From positions 124,001-188,000 of the forward strand of contig NZ_JAJISP010000001.1 of NCBI RefSeq assembly GCF_022132145.1: 64,000 bases of DNA. Direction: 5' to 3'. Made by a program: the position numbers and the translations under genes. Every line of letters starts with the position of its first letter. Within the stretch, counting starts at the first letter, position 1. The stretch comes from Pseudomonas sp. MMS21 TM103. Its GTDB lineage: Bacteria > Pseudomonadota > Gammaproteobacteria > Pseudomonadales > Pseudomonadaceae. The notes below the pieces were generated by a model that saw only the letters and a program-made list of their open reading frames with translations, was not told the origin of the DNA and did no database searches. Shown in pieces: positions 52,870 through 61,673 of this stretch.

Positions 52870-53778
52870 ATGGAGTTTCTACGCACCCCGGACAGCTGTT
52901 TTGCCAATCTGCCGGGCTATGCCTTCGCGCCCCATTATCTGCAGGTGGATGACTGCGAGGGCGGCCAGCTGCGCGTGCACTACCTCGACGAGGGGCCTGC
53001 CACTGCCGATCCGGTGCTGCTGATGCACGGCGAACCTTCCTGGAGTTACCTGTATCGCAAGATGATCCCTCTGCTCGTCGCCGCCGGGCATCGGGTGATC
53101 GCCCCCGACCTGATAGGTTTTGGCCGATCCGACAAGCCGACTCAACGCCAGGACTACAGCTATCAACGTCACGTTGACTGGATGCAATCGCTACTCGAGC
53201 AGCTCGACCTCAAGCGCGTCACCCTGGTCTGCCAGGACTGGGGCGGTCTGATTGGCCTGCGCCTGGTGGCGGAAAACCCGGAACGCTTTGCCCGGGTGGT
53301 GGCGGCCAACACCATGCTGCCGACCGGCGACCACAACCCCGGCGAGGCCTTCCGCAACTGGCAGAAATTCTCCCAGGAGGTGCCGGTGTTCCCAGCCGGC
53401 GGGGTGATCAAGGGCGGCACCGTGAGCGCCCTGCCCCAGGCGGTGATAGACGCCTACGACGCGCCCTATCCGGACGAGCGCTACAAGGAAGGTGCCCGTC
53501 AGTTTCCACTGCTGGTGCCAACCACCCCGGACGATCCGGCCGCAGCGGCCAACCGCGCGGCCTGGGCGGTGCTGGCGAACTGGTCCAAGCCGTTCCTGAC
53601 CGCCTTCAGCGACAGTGACCCGATCACCGCCGGCGGCGACAAACTGATGCAGAAGCTGATTCCCGGCACCCAGGGCCAGGCCCATACCACCATCGTCGGC
53701 GCCGGGCACTTCCTCCAGGAAGACCAGGGCGAACGGCTCGCCGAGGTGGTCCTCGGGTTCATCGCCGCCACGCCCTAA
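52870..53778 (+). CDS. Haloalkane dehalogenase (alpha/beta hydrolase, HLD-I type)
   Basis: 302-aa alpha/beta hydrolase with the full dehalogenase set. The nucleophile D123 is in VCQDWGG, followed by the halide-binding W124; the acid D250 is in FSDSDPIT and the base H280 in GAGHFLQED. The oxyanion motif is H53-G-E-P56. Residue positions run close to DhlA (D124, D260, H289), which points to subfamily I. The enzyme cleaves carbon-halogen bonds to alcohol and halide. The upstream start at 52828 is rejected because ATG 52870 begins the conserved N-terminus. Substrate is unknown. Confidence 0.88.
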   Translation: MEFLRTPDSCFANLPGYAFAPHYLQVDDCEGGQLRVHYLDEGPATADPVLLMHGEPSWSYLYRKMIPLLVAAGHRVIAPDLIGFGRSDKPTQRQDYSYQRHVDWMQSLLEQLDLKRVTLVCQDWGGLIGLRLVAENPERFARVVAANTMLPTGDHNPGEAFRNWQKFSQEVPVFPAGGVIKGGTVSALPQAVIDAYDAPYPDERYKEGARQFPLLVPTTPDDPAAAANRAAWAVLANWSKPFLTAFSDSDPITAGGDKLMQKLIPGTQGQAHTTIVGAGHFLQEDQGERLAEVVLGFIAATP

Positions 53779-53787
53779 CCCGGCCGG

Positions 53788-56700
53788 CTAGACGGCGAAG
53801 CGCCGGTCAAGGGCGCTGTAGCCCATGCCCACGCTCTTGTGCACTTTCAATTGCACAGGAATCCGCTCCTTCATGGCCTCGACGTGGCTGATCACGCCGA
53901 TCATCTTGCCGCTGGCATTCAGGCTGTCGAGGGCATCCAGGGCGATTTCCAGGGTTTCGCCGTCCAGGGTGCCGAAGCCTTCGTCGAGGAACAGCGAGTC
54001 GATGCTGGTCTTGTGGCTGACCAGGTCGGACAGGGCTAACGCCAGGGCCAGGCTGACCAGGAAGCTTTCGCCGCCGGACAGGGTCTTGGTGTCGCGGGCG
54101 ACATCGGCCTGCCAGGTGTCGATCACCTCCAGTTCCAGTTCGCCGCTGCCACGCCGCGCCAACTGGTAGCGGCCATGCAGGCGTTCGAGCTGCTGGTTGG
54201 CCAGGTAGACCAGATGATCGAGGGTCAGACCCTGGGCAAACTTGCGGTACTTGGCGCCGTCGGCCGAGCCGATCAGGCTGTTGAGTTGCTGCCAGAGGTC
54301 GTACTCGACCTGCTTGGCGTCGATCTCGGCGAACAGGCTCTGCTGGCCCAGCCGCCGCGCATCGTCACCCTGCAACTGGGCGCGGATTTCGCCCTGGCGC
54401 TGGGTCAGGGTTTTCAGCTCGGCAGTCAGCAGCTGCAGGCGTTGTTCAAGCGGTTCGCGCTCAAGCTTGCCGGCCGGATTGGCTTGCAAGGTCGCCACCT
54501 GTTGCTCGGCGGCGGTTTTCAGTGCCTGGGCCTCGGCCAGGGATCTGTCCAGGCGCTCCTTGAGCCGGGACAGCGCAGCACGCTGCTGATCGTCCAGCAG
54601 CGCGGCCTGGAATGCGCCCTCGTCGCCAAACGGGCTGGCGGCCAGGGCCGCCGCCCACTGCTGCACGTTGACCTGCAGGCCATGTTGATCATCTTTCAGC
54701 CGCTGCGCCTGGGTCTGTTGCGTACCGTGCAATTGCTGGTGACGGTTCTGCTCATGGCTTAGCTGCGCCTCGGCTTGCTGCAGCGCGGCCCGCGCATCGG
54801 CAACCGCCGGCAGTGCCGGCAGTGCCGGCAGCGGTTCCTGCTGCTCTGCCGCCCAGCGCTGTAGCCAGTTGCCATGCAGTTCGCGGGCTAGGCCGAGGGC
54901 ATGCTCCAGCTCGCGCTGCTCAGCCTCCAGCTGCTGGCGCCGCTGTTGCGCCTGCTGCCAGCTGTGCCACTCGACTTCGCGTTCGCGCAGCCAGGCGTCA
55001 CCGTCGGCAGGCAGGCTGTAACCGATCGCGGCCAGCTCTTCGCCGAGGACGCTGTCGCGTTCGCGGCGCTGGCCCTGTAATTGCTCCAGGCGCGCGGCGA
55101 GATCCGCCAACTGGGTGTCCTGATGCTGGCGCTGCTGACTGGCCAGGGCCAGCTGTTGCTGCCTGGCGATGCACGCCTGCTCGAGCTGCTGACGAACCGT
55201 GCGTGCGCCTTCATGGGCGCACTTCACCTGATCGAGCCGATCCAGGCGGCGCTGGATGGCATCCAGTTCGCCCGCCTGCTGCTGCTCATGCGCGGCCACG
55301 GCGACGGCATCGGCCAGCGCGGTGCCGAGCTGTTCGTTCAACTGCTGCCAGCGTTGGTCCTGCTCAGTACGCTCCTGACGGCTGCCTTGCAACTGCTGCC
55401 GATGCTGTTCGAGCTGGCTGGTCAAGGTCGCCAGCTCGCTGGCCAGACGTTGACCGCTGCCGGTCAGGGTTTCCAGTTCGGCCTTCTTCGCCAGCAGGGT
55501 CTGCTGGGTGGCGGACACGTCCAGCGCCTGGTAGGCGGCAATCGCCGGGTGTTCGTGGGAGCCACACAAGGGGCAGGCTTGGCCCTCCTGCAGTTGCGCA
55601 CGGTAGGTTTCCAGGGCCTGGATGCGCCGCTCCTGCTCCAGCAATTTTTCCTGGTCGCGCAGCTGTTGCTGCAGATCCTTGTAGCGCGCGCGCAAGGCGA
55701 GCACCTCGGCCTCCTTGGCGGTGTGCTGGGCGTGCAACTCGTTCAGCTTGCCGTCCAGCTGCGCCTGCTGTTCGGCCAGTTGCTGGCGAGCGCTGGCCAG
55801 CTGCTTGAGCTGGCCCAGCAGGCCGCTGCGCCGGTGCAGCAGCTGCCAGTCCTCGCGCAGGGCGGCTTCGCTGCGCCCGGCCAACAGGTCATCGACCAGC
55901 CGCTGCTGCTCGCCTTCCGCCCCTTGCGCTTCAAGCAGGCGCGCCTGCTCGGCGCTCAACTGCGCGGCCTGCTCGAGCAACTGTCGCTGCAGCACCTGCA
56001 CGGCCTGGGCGGTCTGCTGCTGCTGGCTGCCGAGTTGGTCGATGTCCACGCCCAGCTGCAGGCGCGCCGCAAACTGGCCGCGCCATGCCACCAGCTGCTC
56101 ACCGAGCCGAGCGTGTGGCGCCTGCTCGGCCAGGCGGGTTTGCAGCTGCTGGCGCTGCGCGGCCAGCTGATCGTAAGCGTGCTGCCGCTCGCCAAGCAGT
56201 TGCTGGCTGTATTGGTGAGCCTGCCACAGACACTCGCCGATGCGTTGCGCGGCCTGCTGCTGGGCGACCTGGGTCTGCTGCAAGGCCTGTTCAGCCTGGC
56301 CCACGGCCTGCTGCGCCTGCTGCCAGTCGCGATGAATCGGCTGCAGTTTTGCCGCTGGCTCGCTGGCGGCCAGCTGCGCCAGCTGTGCCTGGGCGGCCTG
56401 CAATTCGTCCCAGGCACGCTGCTCGGCCAGCGCCGTGCTGTGCTGCTGGCTCTGCGCTTTGGCCAGGTCATCGCGCCATTGGCGTTGGCGTTGCAGTTCG
56501 GCCTGCTCGGCATTCAGGCGGGCGTCTTCGGCGCCCAGGCGTTCGGCTTCGAGCTGCAACTGGCTACGCTGCTCGTCACCCAACAACTCGACGCCTGCGG
56601 CACGCGCACGCAGCTGGTCGAGCGTGCCTCTGACCTCGCGGGTCTGCTCGAACACCCGCTGGGAAATCTGCCCATAGATATCGGTGCCGGTCAGCTCTTC

Positions 56701-57216
56701 CAGCAGCTCGGCGCGCTGGTTGGCATTGGCCTCGAGGAAGGCGGCAAAACCGCCCTGGGCCAGCAGCATGGATTTGGTGAAGCGTTCGAAGTCCAGCCCC
56801 GTCAGGCGCTCGGTCTCGCGCAGCTTCTCGTTGATCTTGTCGGTGAGGATAGTGCCATCGGCCGCGGCCAGTTCCACCTTGGGCGCCTGCAGCGCGCCGC
56901 CGGCCTTGTCGCGGGCGCGGCGCTGGCTCCAGAAGGCGCGGTAACGCGCACCTTTGACCTCGAACTCGACCTCGGCCAGGCAATCGCCGGTGTGCCGGGT
57001 CATCAGCTCGTTGGCGCTGGCCGAGACGCTGCTCATGCGCGGCGTGCGGTGGTACAGGGCCAGGCAGATGGCGTCGAGCAAGGTGGTCTTGCCCGCCCCG
57101 GTCGGCCCGGTGATGGCGAACAGGCCGTTGTCCTTGAACGGCTCGGCGGTGAAATCGATCCTCCACTCGCCCTTGAGCGAGTTGAGGTTCTTCAGGCGCA
57201 GGCTGAGGATCTTCAT
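53788..57216 (-). CDS. sbcC: DNA repair exonuclease subunit SbcC (Rad50-like)
   Basis: 1142-aa SMC/Rad50-type ATPase. Walker A GPTGAGKT is at residues 37-44. Two long Gln-rich coiled coils flank the zinc hook CPLCG (C548, C551), and the signature LSGGESFLVSLALALALSDL and Walker B/D-loop SLFLDEGFGTLD follow at the end. With SbcD it cuts hairpins and protein-blocked ends. In pseudomonads sbcD normally lies immediately upstream; here the 600 bp upstream hold no sbcD, only the repeat region. The ATG at 57216 lacks a clear ribosome site. Confidence 0.96.
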   Translation of the reverse strand: MKILSLRLKNLNSLKGEWRIDFTAEPFKDNGLFAITGPTGAGKTTLLDAICLALYHRTPRMSSVSASANELMTRHTGDCLAEVEFEVKGARYRAFWSQRRARDKAGGALQAPKVELAAADGTILTDKINEKLRETERLTGLDFERFTKSMLLAQGGFAAFLEANANQRAELLEELTGTDIYGQISQRVFEQTREVRGTLDQLRARAAGVELLGDEQRSQLQLEAERLGAEDARLNAEQAELQRQRQWRDDLAKAQSQQHSTALAEQRAWDELQAAQAQLAQLAASEPAAKLQPIHRDWQQAQQAVGQAEQALQQTQVAQQQAAQRIGECLWQAHQYSQQLLGERQHAYDQLAAQRQQLQTRLAEQAPHARLGEQLVAWRGQFAARLQLGVDIDQLGSQQQQTAQAVQVLQRQLLEQAAQLSAEQARLLEAQGAEGEQQRLVDDLLAGRSEAALREDWQLLHRRSGLLGQLKQLASARQQLAEQQAQLDGKLNELHAQHTAKEAEVLALRARYKDLQQQLRDQEKLLEQERRIQALETYRAQLQEGQACPLCGSHEHPAIAAYQALDVSATQQTLLAKKAELETLTGSGQRLASELATLTSQLEQHRQQLQGSRQERTEQDQRWQQLNEQLGTALADAVAVAAHEQQQAGELDAIQRRLDRLDQVKCAHEGARTVRQQLEQACIARQQQLALASQQRQHQDTQLADLAARLEQLQGQRRERDSVLGEELAAIGYSLPADGDAWLREREVEWHSWQQAQQRRQQLEAEQRELEHALGLARELHGNWLQRWAAEQQEPLPALPALPAVADARAALQQAEAQLSHEQNRHQQLHGTQQTQAQRLKDDQHGLQVNVQQWAAALAASPFGDEGAFQAALLDDQQRAALSRLKERLDRSLAEAQALKTAAEQQVATLQANPAGKLEREPLEQRLQLLTAELKTLTQRQGEIRAQLQGDDARRLGQQSLFAEIDAKQVEYDLWQQLNSLIGSADGAKYRKFAQGLTLDHLVYLANQQLERLHGRYQLARRGSGELELEVIDTWQADVARDTKTLSGGESFLVSLALALALSDLVSHKTSIDSLFLDEGFGTLDGETLEIALDALDSLNASGKMIGVISHVEAMKERIPVQLKVHKSVGMGYSALDRRFAV

Positions 57217-57315
57217 GTCGGGGTCGATGACCGTCAGAAAAAGGCCATTCTGACATCGTTGGGGGGATTGTGCCGACGACTCATAAGCGGAAAAGTCGCC
57301 GGCGCTTGGCCCTGC

Positions 57316-57447
57316 TGCGAACTACGCAATGATCAGGGCGAAGCGCTGAAGACCTGGCCGGATATACGCATGTAACCCGCACTGACGACAGGGCAGCAAG
57401 AGCGTTACGAACTGCTTGCTGGGAGTGTCCAGATGCGCATTGTCAGG
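57316..57447. repeat. Left copy of a ~130-bp imperfect direct repeat, with attC-like end
   Basis: This copy (132 bp) matches 62895-63023 (129 bp) in the same orientation. Shared blocks include GCGAACTAC, GGCCGGATATACGC, CTGACGACAGG and GTCCA-AT-CGC. Its right part, 57369-57447 (79 bp), is attC-like: ends ATGTAAC and GTCAGGT, with inner arms CAGCAAG/CTTGCTG. Read on the minus strand the R' end is GTTACAT, six of seven positions of the GTTRRRY rule. It lies between sbcC and the efflux operon. Confidence 0.7.
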
Positions 57448-57849
57448 TGTTGCATTGTGATCAGCTTTTGCATGCCCACAGAAGCGCAAGGCTTATCAAG
57501 GCTAAAGGTGCTAACGGGTTTGCCCCCATCCTCACCTCTTTTCAGGCACCCCTCTGGTCCATTTGACGGTTGCGATCGTTGCGAGATCACCGGCTCCCAG
57601 CTAGACATAACAGTAGATGGTGCCGAAAGAGGGTCTTGGCAACCCTCTCATTTCCGGAAAAGCCGAGCCGTGGCGAGGTTTTTGTTATCTGCCGCTGGCA
57701 ATTCCGAGCAGCGACGCTGGGCGGTTCAAGTATCGATTGAACGCAGGCGTCCTCACCAGATGAACACTTGCCCGCGTCAGCGATCGTGCCAGCTGCAAAC
57801 GCTGGAGAGCACCGCCGGCGACAACTTGTATATCACTGGATCGATACAG
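57448..57849 (+). other. Unassigned region upstream of the efflux operon
   Basis: About 400 bp without a credible gene. A plus-strand frame is open through it into the HlyD gene, but its translation resembles no protein I know and lacks the codon pattern of neighbours. A hairpin (GAGGGT...ACCCTC near 57629-57650) is present. The operon promoter probably lies here but I cannot place it. Confidence 0.4.
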
Positions 57850-58839
57850 ATGTCTGATAAGGAACGGCCGCCCTTCACATCGAGCATCGCTTGGTGGTGG
57901 ACAGCTGTGGTGATCGTCATCTTGGCTGTTGCCTCCTACATCCTGTTTCGGTTACTGAGTCCTGCGCCCCAGGCGGAGGGGATTCTCTACGGTAGCGGAC
58001 ATATCGAGGGAACGGAGATCCGGGTCAGCGCCGAAACCACCGGGCGTGTGCTCGATAACCGGATGGACGAAGGCCAACCGGTCCAGGCCAACGATCTGCT
58101 GGTACGCCTCGATGACCGTGAGCTGAGGATTCGCCAAGCGCTAACCGAAGCCGAACTGACGGCCATCCGCCAGGGGCGCCAGGCCCGGCAGGCACAACTG
58201 GATGTCTGGCGCCATCATGCCGATACGGCAGCCTCGGATTACAAGCGTTTCCTGAAACTGCGTCAGACCGGCGTCGCAACGCCTCAGCAGCTGTCCAGCG
58301 TCGAAGATCGCCTCAAGGAAGCGCAGGGCCAGGTCAAGTTTCTGCAGGCGCAACTGGCCGAAAGCGATGCCCGGCTACAGGCCGCCGAGCAAAGCCTGCG
58401 ACTGCTGAAGCTGCAGCTGGAGAAGACCGTCATCAAGGCGCCCGTAGACGGCACCCTGATCGTCAAGGCGATCGAAACGGGAGAACTCGCCACTCCCGGT
58501 ACCCCGATTGCGATGCTGGTGGACCTGTCGCACCTGCGGCTCAAGGTGTACGTTCCGGAACGGCTTATCGGCAGGGTCCGGCTCGGCAACCAAGCCCGGG
58601 TGCGGCTCAACGCCTTCCCCGAACGCTACTTCGAGGCCAGGGTCTCCGCGGTCGATCAGCGTGCCCAGTTCACGCCCCGGGACGTGCATCTGCCGGAGGA
58701 ACGCGCGCGCATCGTCTTCGGCGTCGAACTCTCGCTGGATAACCCCGAAGGCTTCCTGAAACCCGGCATGCCGGCCGACGCCTGGATACGCTGGTCGTCG
58801 GAACAGCCATGGCCGCAACGGCTGGAGGTCCCACGATAG
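57850..58839 (+). CDS. HlyD-family membrane fusion protein (YbhG-like)
   Basis: 329-aa periplasmic adaptor. There is an N-terminal membrane anchor (about residues 14-34, WWWTAVVIVILAVASYILF) and a lipoyl/biotinyl half-motif GTEIRVSAETTGRVLDNRMDEGQPVQ. A coiled-coil hairpin of about 110 residues is followed by the second half KAPVDGTLIVKAIETGELATPGTPIAML and a beta-barrel. First gene of a four-gene unit with an ATPase and two permeases, matching ybhGFSR. Its stop directly precedes the ATPase ATG. Confidence 0.9.
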   Translation: MSDKERPPFTSSIAWWWTAVVIVILAVASYILFRLLSPAPQAEGILYGSGHIEGTEIRVSAETTGRVLDNRMDEGQPVQANDLLVRLDDRELRIRQALTEAELTAIRQGRQARQAQLDVWRHHADTAASDYKRFLKLRQTGVATPQQLSSVEDRLKEAQGQVKFLQAQLAESDARLQAAEQSLRLLKLQLEKTVIKAPVDGTLIVKAIETGELATPGTPIAMLVDLSHLRLKVYVPERLIGRVRLGNQARVRLNAFPERYFEARVSAVDQRAQFTPRDVHLPEERARIVFGVELSLDNPEGFLKPGMPADAWIRWSSEQPWPQRLEVPR

Positions 58840-60579
58840 ATGGTGACTGAGCTGAGCGCAGAGCGGATCATCGAAGCGCAGGGACTGGGCAGGCGCTTCG
58901 GCCACCAGGAGGCGCTGGCGGATATCGATCTGCAGGTGGAGCGTGGCGAAATATTCGGCATCCTGGGTCCCGACGGCGCGGGCAAAACCACCCTGATGCA
59001 GCTGCTCGCCGCGATCCTGGACCCCACCGCCGGCCGGTGCCGGGTGCTCGGCTTCGATACTGTGCGGGAGTCCTCCCAGGTAACCGACCGTATCGGTTAC
59101 ATGTCGCAGGGATTCACCCTGTACGACCGCCTGAGCGTCGAGGAAAACCTGGCGTTTTCTGCTCGCATTCGCGGTGTTCCCGATGCGGCTTACCGACTGC
59201 GACGCCAACGCCTGCTGCAAATGGCAGGTCTTCACGACGCCGTCGACCGAGAGGCCCGCGTGCTGTCGGGCGGCATGCGCAAAAAGCTGTCCCTGTGCAC
59301 CAACCTGATTCATGAGCCCGAGTTGTTGTTGCTGGACGAACTCAGCCTCGGCGTCGACCCGTTATCGCGTCAGGAGCTGTGGAAGATGCTTCGCACCTTT
59401 CGCGATTCCGGCATGACCATCGTCCTGACGACCCCCTATATGGATGAAGCACAGGCCTGTGACCGGCTGGCCTTTCTGCATCGAGGACACCTGCTGGCGA
59501 TGGACAGCCCCATGGCCTTGAGCGATCGGGCGCGTGGGCGGGTCTATGAGGTGGTGACAGCCCGTCTGGCTGAGGTACACGCTATTCTCTCCGCAGCCCC
59601 CGAAGTCATCAGCGGACAGTGGCTCGCCGATCGCTATCGCTTTCAACTCGACAATGATGATGGCCTGTCGGAAGCGCTGCGCATGAAGCTCCACTATCTG
59701 GGCGTCCCGCACCCGACCACGCCCGATCTGGAAAACGCCTTCGTCCAGTTGACGGCCCAGCCGACCGACCGCCTTGCGACAACCGATTCGCTTCACACTG
59801 CCTCCGCGCCGGCCGCTCCCGCAACTGCCATTGCCGCCACCGAGATCAGTGTTCGCTTTGGCAATTTTTCCGCCGTGAACCAGGTCTCCTTCCGTATCGC
59901 CGCTGGCGAGGTGGTCGGTTGGCTAGGGCCGAACGGGGCCGGCAAGACCACACTCATCCGCGTACTCTGCGGCTTGCAGCGCCCGAGCTCCGGCGAGGCC
60001 GAGATCGCCGGCCTGCCATTGGCGACCGCGTCGGCACAGATCAAGGCCCGCATCGGCTACATGTCGCAGCGCTTCTCACTCTATCCCGACCTCAGCGTGA
60101 TCGAGAACCTGCGCTTTTTCGCCGGAGTGTATGGCCTTTCAGGGCAGCGTCGCCGCGATGCGATCCGCTGGGTCAAACCTCTGGTCGGTATCGACGATCT
60201 GGACGTTAGCCGCACCAACGCGCTTTCCGGCGCCATGCGTCAGCGGTTGGCACTGGCCTGCGCCATCATGCACCGGCCCTCGGTACTCTTTCTCGATGAG
60301 CCGACGTCGGGTGTCGATCCCATGGCACGCCGCCGTTTCTGGCAGCTGATCCAGTGGCTGGCCCGATCGGGCATGGCGATTCTGGTCACCACCCATTACC
60401 TAGAAGAGGCCTACTACTGTCACCGCCTCGGGCTGATGCACAACGGTCGCCTGATCGCCCTGGGTACCCTAGACGAACTACGAAGCGCACTGCAGCCCCC
60501 GGACCCAGGGGCACCCATGGACAGCGTTTTCATGGCCTATATCACCCGTCCATCCTCTACTGCCGGGGTGGTCGGATGA
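58840..60579 (+). CDS. Double-NBD ABC transporter ATPase (YbhF-like)
   Basis: 579-aa ATPase with two fused nucleotide-binding domains. NBD1 has Walker A GPDGAGKT (43-50) and signature LSGGMRKK, but its H-loop position holds proline (TTPYMDEA, P199). NBD2 has GPNGAGKT (363-370), a usual H-loop TTHYLEEA, and signature LSGAMRQ with A465 in place of Gly. The two sites therefore probably differ in hydrolysis. Its stop overlaps the next start (ATGA). Confidence 0.92.
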   Translation: MVTELSAERIIEAQGLGRRFGHQEALADIDLQVERGEIFGILGPDGAGKTTLMQLLAAILDPTAGRCRVLGFDTVRESSQVTDRIGYMSQGFTLYDRLSVEENLAFSARIRGVPDAAYRLRRQRLLQMAGLHDAVDREARVLSGGMRKKLSLCTNLIHEPELLLLDELSLGVDPLSRQELWKMLRTFRDSGMTIVLTTPYMDEAQACDRLAFLHRGHLLAMDSPMALSDRARGRVYEVVTARLAEVHAILSAAPEVISGQWLADRYRFQLDNDDGLSEALRMKLHYLGVPHPTTPDLENAFVQLTAQPTDRLATTDSLHTASAPAAPATAIAATEISVRFGNFSAVNQVSFRIAAGEVVGWLGPNGAGKTTLIRVLCGLQRPSSGEAEIAGLPLATASAQIKARIGYMSQRFSLYPDLSVIENLRFFAGVYGLSGQRRRDAIRWVKPLVGIDDLDVSRTNALSGAMRQRLALACAIMHRPSVLFLDEPTSGVDPMARRRFWQLIQWLARSGMAILVTTHYLEEAYYCHRLGLMHNGRLIALGTLDELRSALQPPDPGAPMDSVFMAYITRPSSTAGVVG

Positions 60580-61673
60580 ATCCCGCCCGCATCCGTGCCG
60601 TCATCGGCAAGGAAACGCGGGAAATCCTGCGCGACCCCATCACGCTGGGCGTGGCCCTGCTTATGCCCCTGGTCATGCTGTTTCTATTTGGCTACGCGAT
60701 ATCCCTCGACCTGCGCAGCGCCTCCCTGGGCGTGCTTGACGAGGACTACAGCCCCACCAGCCGAGCATTGATCGAGCACTTCAGCGCCAATGAGTCCTTC
60801 CGGCTCAGCCGCTCCCTGGAGTCAGCCCGGGAGGTCGAAGAGGCACTGCAGCGAGGTCAGGTCGATCTGGTGCTGGTGATTCCGGCAGGTCTGAGCAACA
60901 AGCTGCTGCGCGGGGAACAGCCGGACGTTCAGGTTCTCATCGACGGCACCTATTCCACCACCGCCCTGCTGGCGGCCGGCTATGCCGAGGCCCTGGTTAC
61001 CAGTTTCGCCCCCCCCCCTTCCCGGGCGGCACTGAGGCTCGAAACCCGGGTCTGGTACAACCCCTCGTTGAAAAGCGTCAACTACATCGTGCCCGGTCTT
61101 TATGCCGTGATTCTGCTGGCCTTCCCACCGCTGTTGACCGCGCTGGGCATAGTACGGGAGAAGGAAACGGGCACCATACAGTCCATTTTCGCCTCGCCGC
61201 TGACCTCCAGCGAGTTCATTTTCGGCAAGCTGGTGCCCTACAGCCTGATCGCACTGCTGCAGATGCTCATCGTGGTGGCCTTCGGCTACTTCTGGTTCGG
61301 CGTGCCGTTTCAGGGCAGCTTTCTCTTTCTGCTGGCGGCCGGCCTTATCTACGTGCTCTGTACCGTCGGCATCGGACTGCTGGTGTCAACGCTGACCCGA
61401 ACCCAGTTGACCGCCATGCTGCTGGCCTTGATCGTGACGCTGATGCCGTCCTTCCTGTTTTCCGGTCTGCTGTTTCCGATCTTCACGATGCCGGCGCTGC
61501 TACAGCTGTATGCCGCGATCTTCCCAGGGCGTTATTTCGTCGAAATATCCCGCGGCATCGCGCTGAAAGGCACCGGCATCGACATTGTCTGGCTCCAGGT
61601 AGCGGTGCTGGCCCTCTACACCCTGGCCGTGTTCCTCCTGGCCAGTCGACGACTGAAGAAAAAGGTGGCCTGA
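60576..61673 (+). CDS. ABC-2 type permease 1 (YbhS-like)
   Basis: 365-aa ABC-2 membrane protein. One N-terminal helix (ITLGVALLMPLVMLFLFGYAISLDL) precedes a periplasmic domain of about 130 residues, and five C-terminal helices contain IVREKETGTIQSIFASPLTSSEFIFGKLVPY, the family's coupling motif. Pairs with the next permease to form the channel. ATG overlaps the ATPase stop by 4 bp. Confidence 0.92.
   Translation: MNPARIRAVIGKETREILRDPITLGVALLMPLVMLFLFGYAISLDLRSASLGVLDEDYSPTSRALIEHFSANESFRLSRSLESAREVEEALQRGQVDLVLVIPAGLSNKLLRGEQPDVQVLIDGTYSTTALLAAGYAEALVTSFAPPPSRAALRLETRVWYNPSLKSVNYIVPGLYAVILLAFPPLLTALGIVREKETGTIQSIFASPLTSSEFIFGKLVPYSLIALLQMLIVVAFGYFWFGVPFQGSFLFLLAAGLIYVLCTVGIGLLVSTLTRTQLTAMLLALIVTLMPSFLFSGLLFPIFTMPALLQLYAAIFPGRYFVEISRGIALKGTGIDIVWLQVAVLALYTLAVFLLASRRLKKKVA

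Noticed and set aside
57217..57315. Remnant of sbcD upstream of sbcC
   Set aside because: An in-frame open stretch exists, but its translation shows no calcineurin-like phosphoesterase feature.
55081..57375. 764-codon plus-strand frame
   Set aside because: Antisense shadow of sbcC; Leu/Gln-rich low-complexity translation with no recognisable domain.
57405..57608. 67-codon minus-strand ORF ending inside the left attC-like element
   Set aside because: It has the right position for a cassette gene but no ribosome site or recognisable sequence; kept only as a possibility.
57433..57849. N-terminal extension of the HlyD protein
   Set aside because: The open frame is uninterrupted but the translation lacks similarity to adaptors, and the ATG at 57850 begins the normal cytoplasmic tail and membrane anchor.
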